From CAISIP01 sp963974265 (GTDB lineage: Bacteria; Pseudomonadota; Gammaproteobacteria; Burkholderiales; Burkholderiaceae_C): a stretch of 6,036 nucleotides of DNA. The stretch lies in NCBI GenBank assembly GCA_963974265.1, contig CAXBDR010000280.1:1-6036 (forward strand), in the 5' to 3' direction. The notes beneath the pieces were generated by a model. It made no database searches, had not been told where the DNA came from, and worked only from the letters and a program-made list of their open reading frames with translations. Each line of letters opens with the position of its first letter. Position 1 is the first letter of the stretch. Positions 5,030-6,036 of the stretch are shown here, piece by piece. The translations under genes and the position numbers were made by a program.

Positions 5030-6036
5030 CCCGGCCGCTTCATCTGGCAACTGGTCGGCGTGCTCGACACGTAGTTCGGGTACTCCTTGACCGGCGCCAG
5101 CGTCATGCCGGTGTTCTCCGGGCTGTACGGGTACTTGGCATCGGCCTTTTGCCAGACCGACACATACAGCTTCTGCTGCAGCTGGTGGTCGGCCTTGCGC
5201 ATCTCGACCTCGCCGTTGAAGCTGTCGACCTTCAGGCCTTCCATTGCCGCCGCAACCTTCACCGGATCGGTGGACTTGGCCTTGGCCATTGCCGCGCCCA
5301 GCATCTCGAAGATGCGGATGGTCGAGCCGGTGTAGAAGTCGTCGTTGTATTTTTCCTTGAACTCCTTCATCCACTTGTCCATCTGGCCGCCCATGTTGTA
5401 GTGGTTGTAGGCCACCTGGTAGACGCGTCCAGCACCATTCGTGCCCATGGCCGTCGGGGTTCCCGTGACACCCGCGTAATACGTGAAGAACTTGCCGTTG
5501 TATCCGCCTTCCGTGGCCGCCTTGATCAGCAGCGACAGGTCGGAACCCCAGTTGCCGGTGATCACGGTATCGGCGCCCGATGCCTTGATCTTGGCGATGT
5601 AGGGCGCGAAATCGCGCGTCTGCGCCAGCGGATGCAGGTCCTCGCCGACGATCTGGATGTCGGGCCGCTTGCGCGCCAGCGTCTCCTTGGCGTATTTGGC
5701 CACCTGCACGCCATGCGAGTAGTTCTGACCCAGGATGTACACCTTCTTGATGTCTTTCTGGTCCACCATGAAACTGGACATGGCCTCCATCTTCATCGAG
5801 GTATCGGCGTCGAAGCGGAAGTGCCAGTAGTTGCACTTGGCGTTGGTCAGATCCGGGTCCACCGCCGAGTCGTTCAGGTAGATGACCTCCTTGCCCGGGT
5901 TGCGTTCGTTGTGCTTGGCCACGGCGTCCGACAGCGCCAGCGCCACCGAGGAACCATTGCCCTGGACGATGTAGCGCACACCGTTGTCGATGGCGGCCTT
6001 GAGCGCGTTCAGGCTCTCGGTCGGGCTGAGCTTGTT
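5026..6036 (-). CDS. Periplasmic branched-chain amino acid-type substrate-binding protein (5' end beyond window)
   Basis: The minus-strand frame is open from the window edge (6036) to a TGA at 5028-5026, giving 336 residues. The signal peptide and roughly the first 80 residues are outside the window. A GTG at 5979 is in frame, but it is the internal Val of NGVRYIVQG and should not be taken as the start. The protein is a type I periplasmic-binding fold of the LivJ/LivK-like family (Peripla_BP_6). It has alternating beta/alpha units such as KKVYILGQNYSHGVQVA and SGADTVITGNWGSDLSLLIK, and a C-terminus ending TSCQMKRPG. Only two cysteines are present, at in-window residues 68 (AKCNYWHFRF) and 330 (SCQM); a disulfide between them is plausible in the periplasm. 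Gene order matches the E. coli livK-HMGF arrangement. It would deliver solute to LivH/LivM. The ligand is not determinable here and may be an organic acid rather than an amino acid. Confidence 0.92.
   Translation of the reverse strand, partial: NKLSPTESLNALKAAIDNGVRYIVQGNGSSVALALSDAVAKHNERNPGKEVIYLNDSAVDPDLTNAKCNYWHFRFDADTSMKMEAMSSFMVDQKDIKKVYILGQNYSHGVQVAKYAKETLARKRPDIQIVGEDLHPLAQTRDFAPYIAKIKASGADTVITGNWGSDLSLLIKAATEGGYNGKFFTYYAGVTGTPTAMGTNGAGRVYQVAYNHYNMGGQMDKWMKEFKEKYNDDFYTGSTIRIFEMLGAAMAKAKSTDPVKVAAAMEGLKVDSFNGEVEMRKADHQLQQKLYVSVWQKADAKYPYSPENTGMTLAPVKEYPNYVSSTPTSCQMKRPG

Noticed and set aside
5026..5979. Binding protein starting at the GTG at 5979
   Set aside because: The frame stays open to the window edge, and the upstream codons (NKLSPTESLNALKAAIDNG) fit the family. 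The GTG is an internal Val, so the gene is partial rather than short.

Overview
The window is one compact block of minus-strand genes. Read in the direction of transcription (from high to low coordinates), it starts inside a periplasmic substrate-binding protein gene that is cut by the right edge. A complete LIV-type (HAAT family) ABC importer core follows: permease livH, permease livM, ATPase livG and ATPase livF. The block ends with the N-terminal half of a bifunctional enoyl-CoA hydratase/3-hydroxyacyl-CoA dehydrogenase, cut by the left edge. No plus-strand gene, tRNA, rRNA, CRISPR array or insertion sequence is supported. The high G+C content, strong G/C preference at third codon positions and protein style (VPENRDIFP and GRNGSGRST in LivF, CQMKRP at the binding-protein C-terminus) suggest a betaproteobacterium, probably Burkholderiales. 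That placement is inference from memory and was not searched.

Layout: 6036-5026 binding protein (5' end missing); 5025-4918 a 108-nt spacer with two strong GC-rich hairpins bracketed by an imperfect direct repeat; 4917-3883 livH; 3879-2605 livM (GTG start); 2608-1838 livG (ATGA overlap with livM); 1836-1138 livF (1-nt gap); 1137-1005 a spacer with a plausible promoter and a perfect 14-bp palindromic operator; 1004-1 hydratase/dehydrogenase (3' end missing). The HMGF core is tightly packed and probably translationally coupled.

How the genes fit together: the binding protein captures a small carboxylate-bearing solute in the periplasm, LivH and LivM form the channel, and LivG and LivF power it. 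The next gene encodes a beta-oxidation enzyme acting on acyl-CoAs, with its own apparently repressible promoter. This raises the possibility that the transported substrate is an organic acid degraded through CoA thioesters rather than leucine, isoleucine or valine. The sequence alone cannot decide this.

The main point of interest is in the ATPase pair. LivF has Arg instead of the Walker A Lys, and LivG has Ala instead of the signature-motif Gly. In an assembled heterodimer these two changes fall in the same composite ATP site, while the other site is fully canonical. LivM also has a C-terminal extension of about 110 residues, and LivH has an enlarged periplasmic loop with two cysteines. Overall this is a recognisable transporter/catabolic locus with some unusual details, not an obviously new system.
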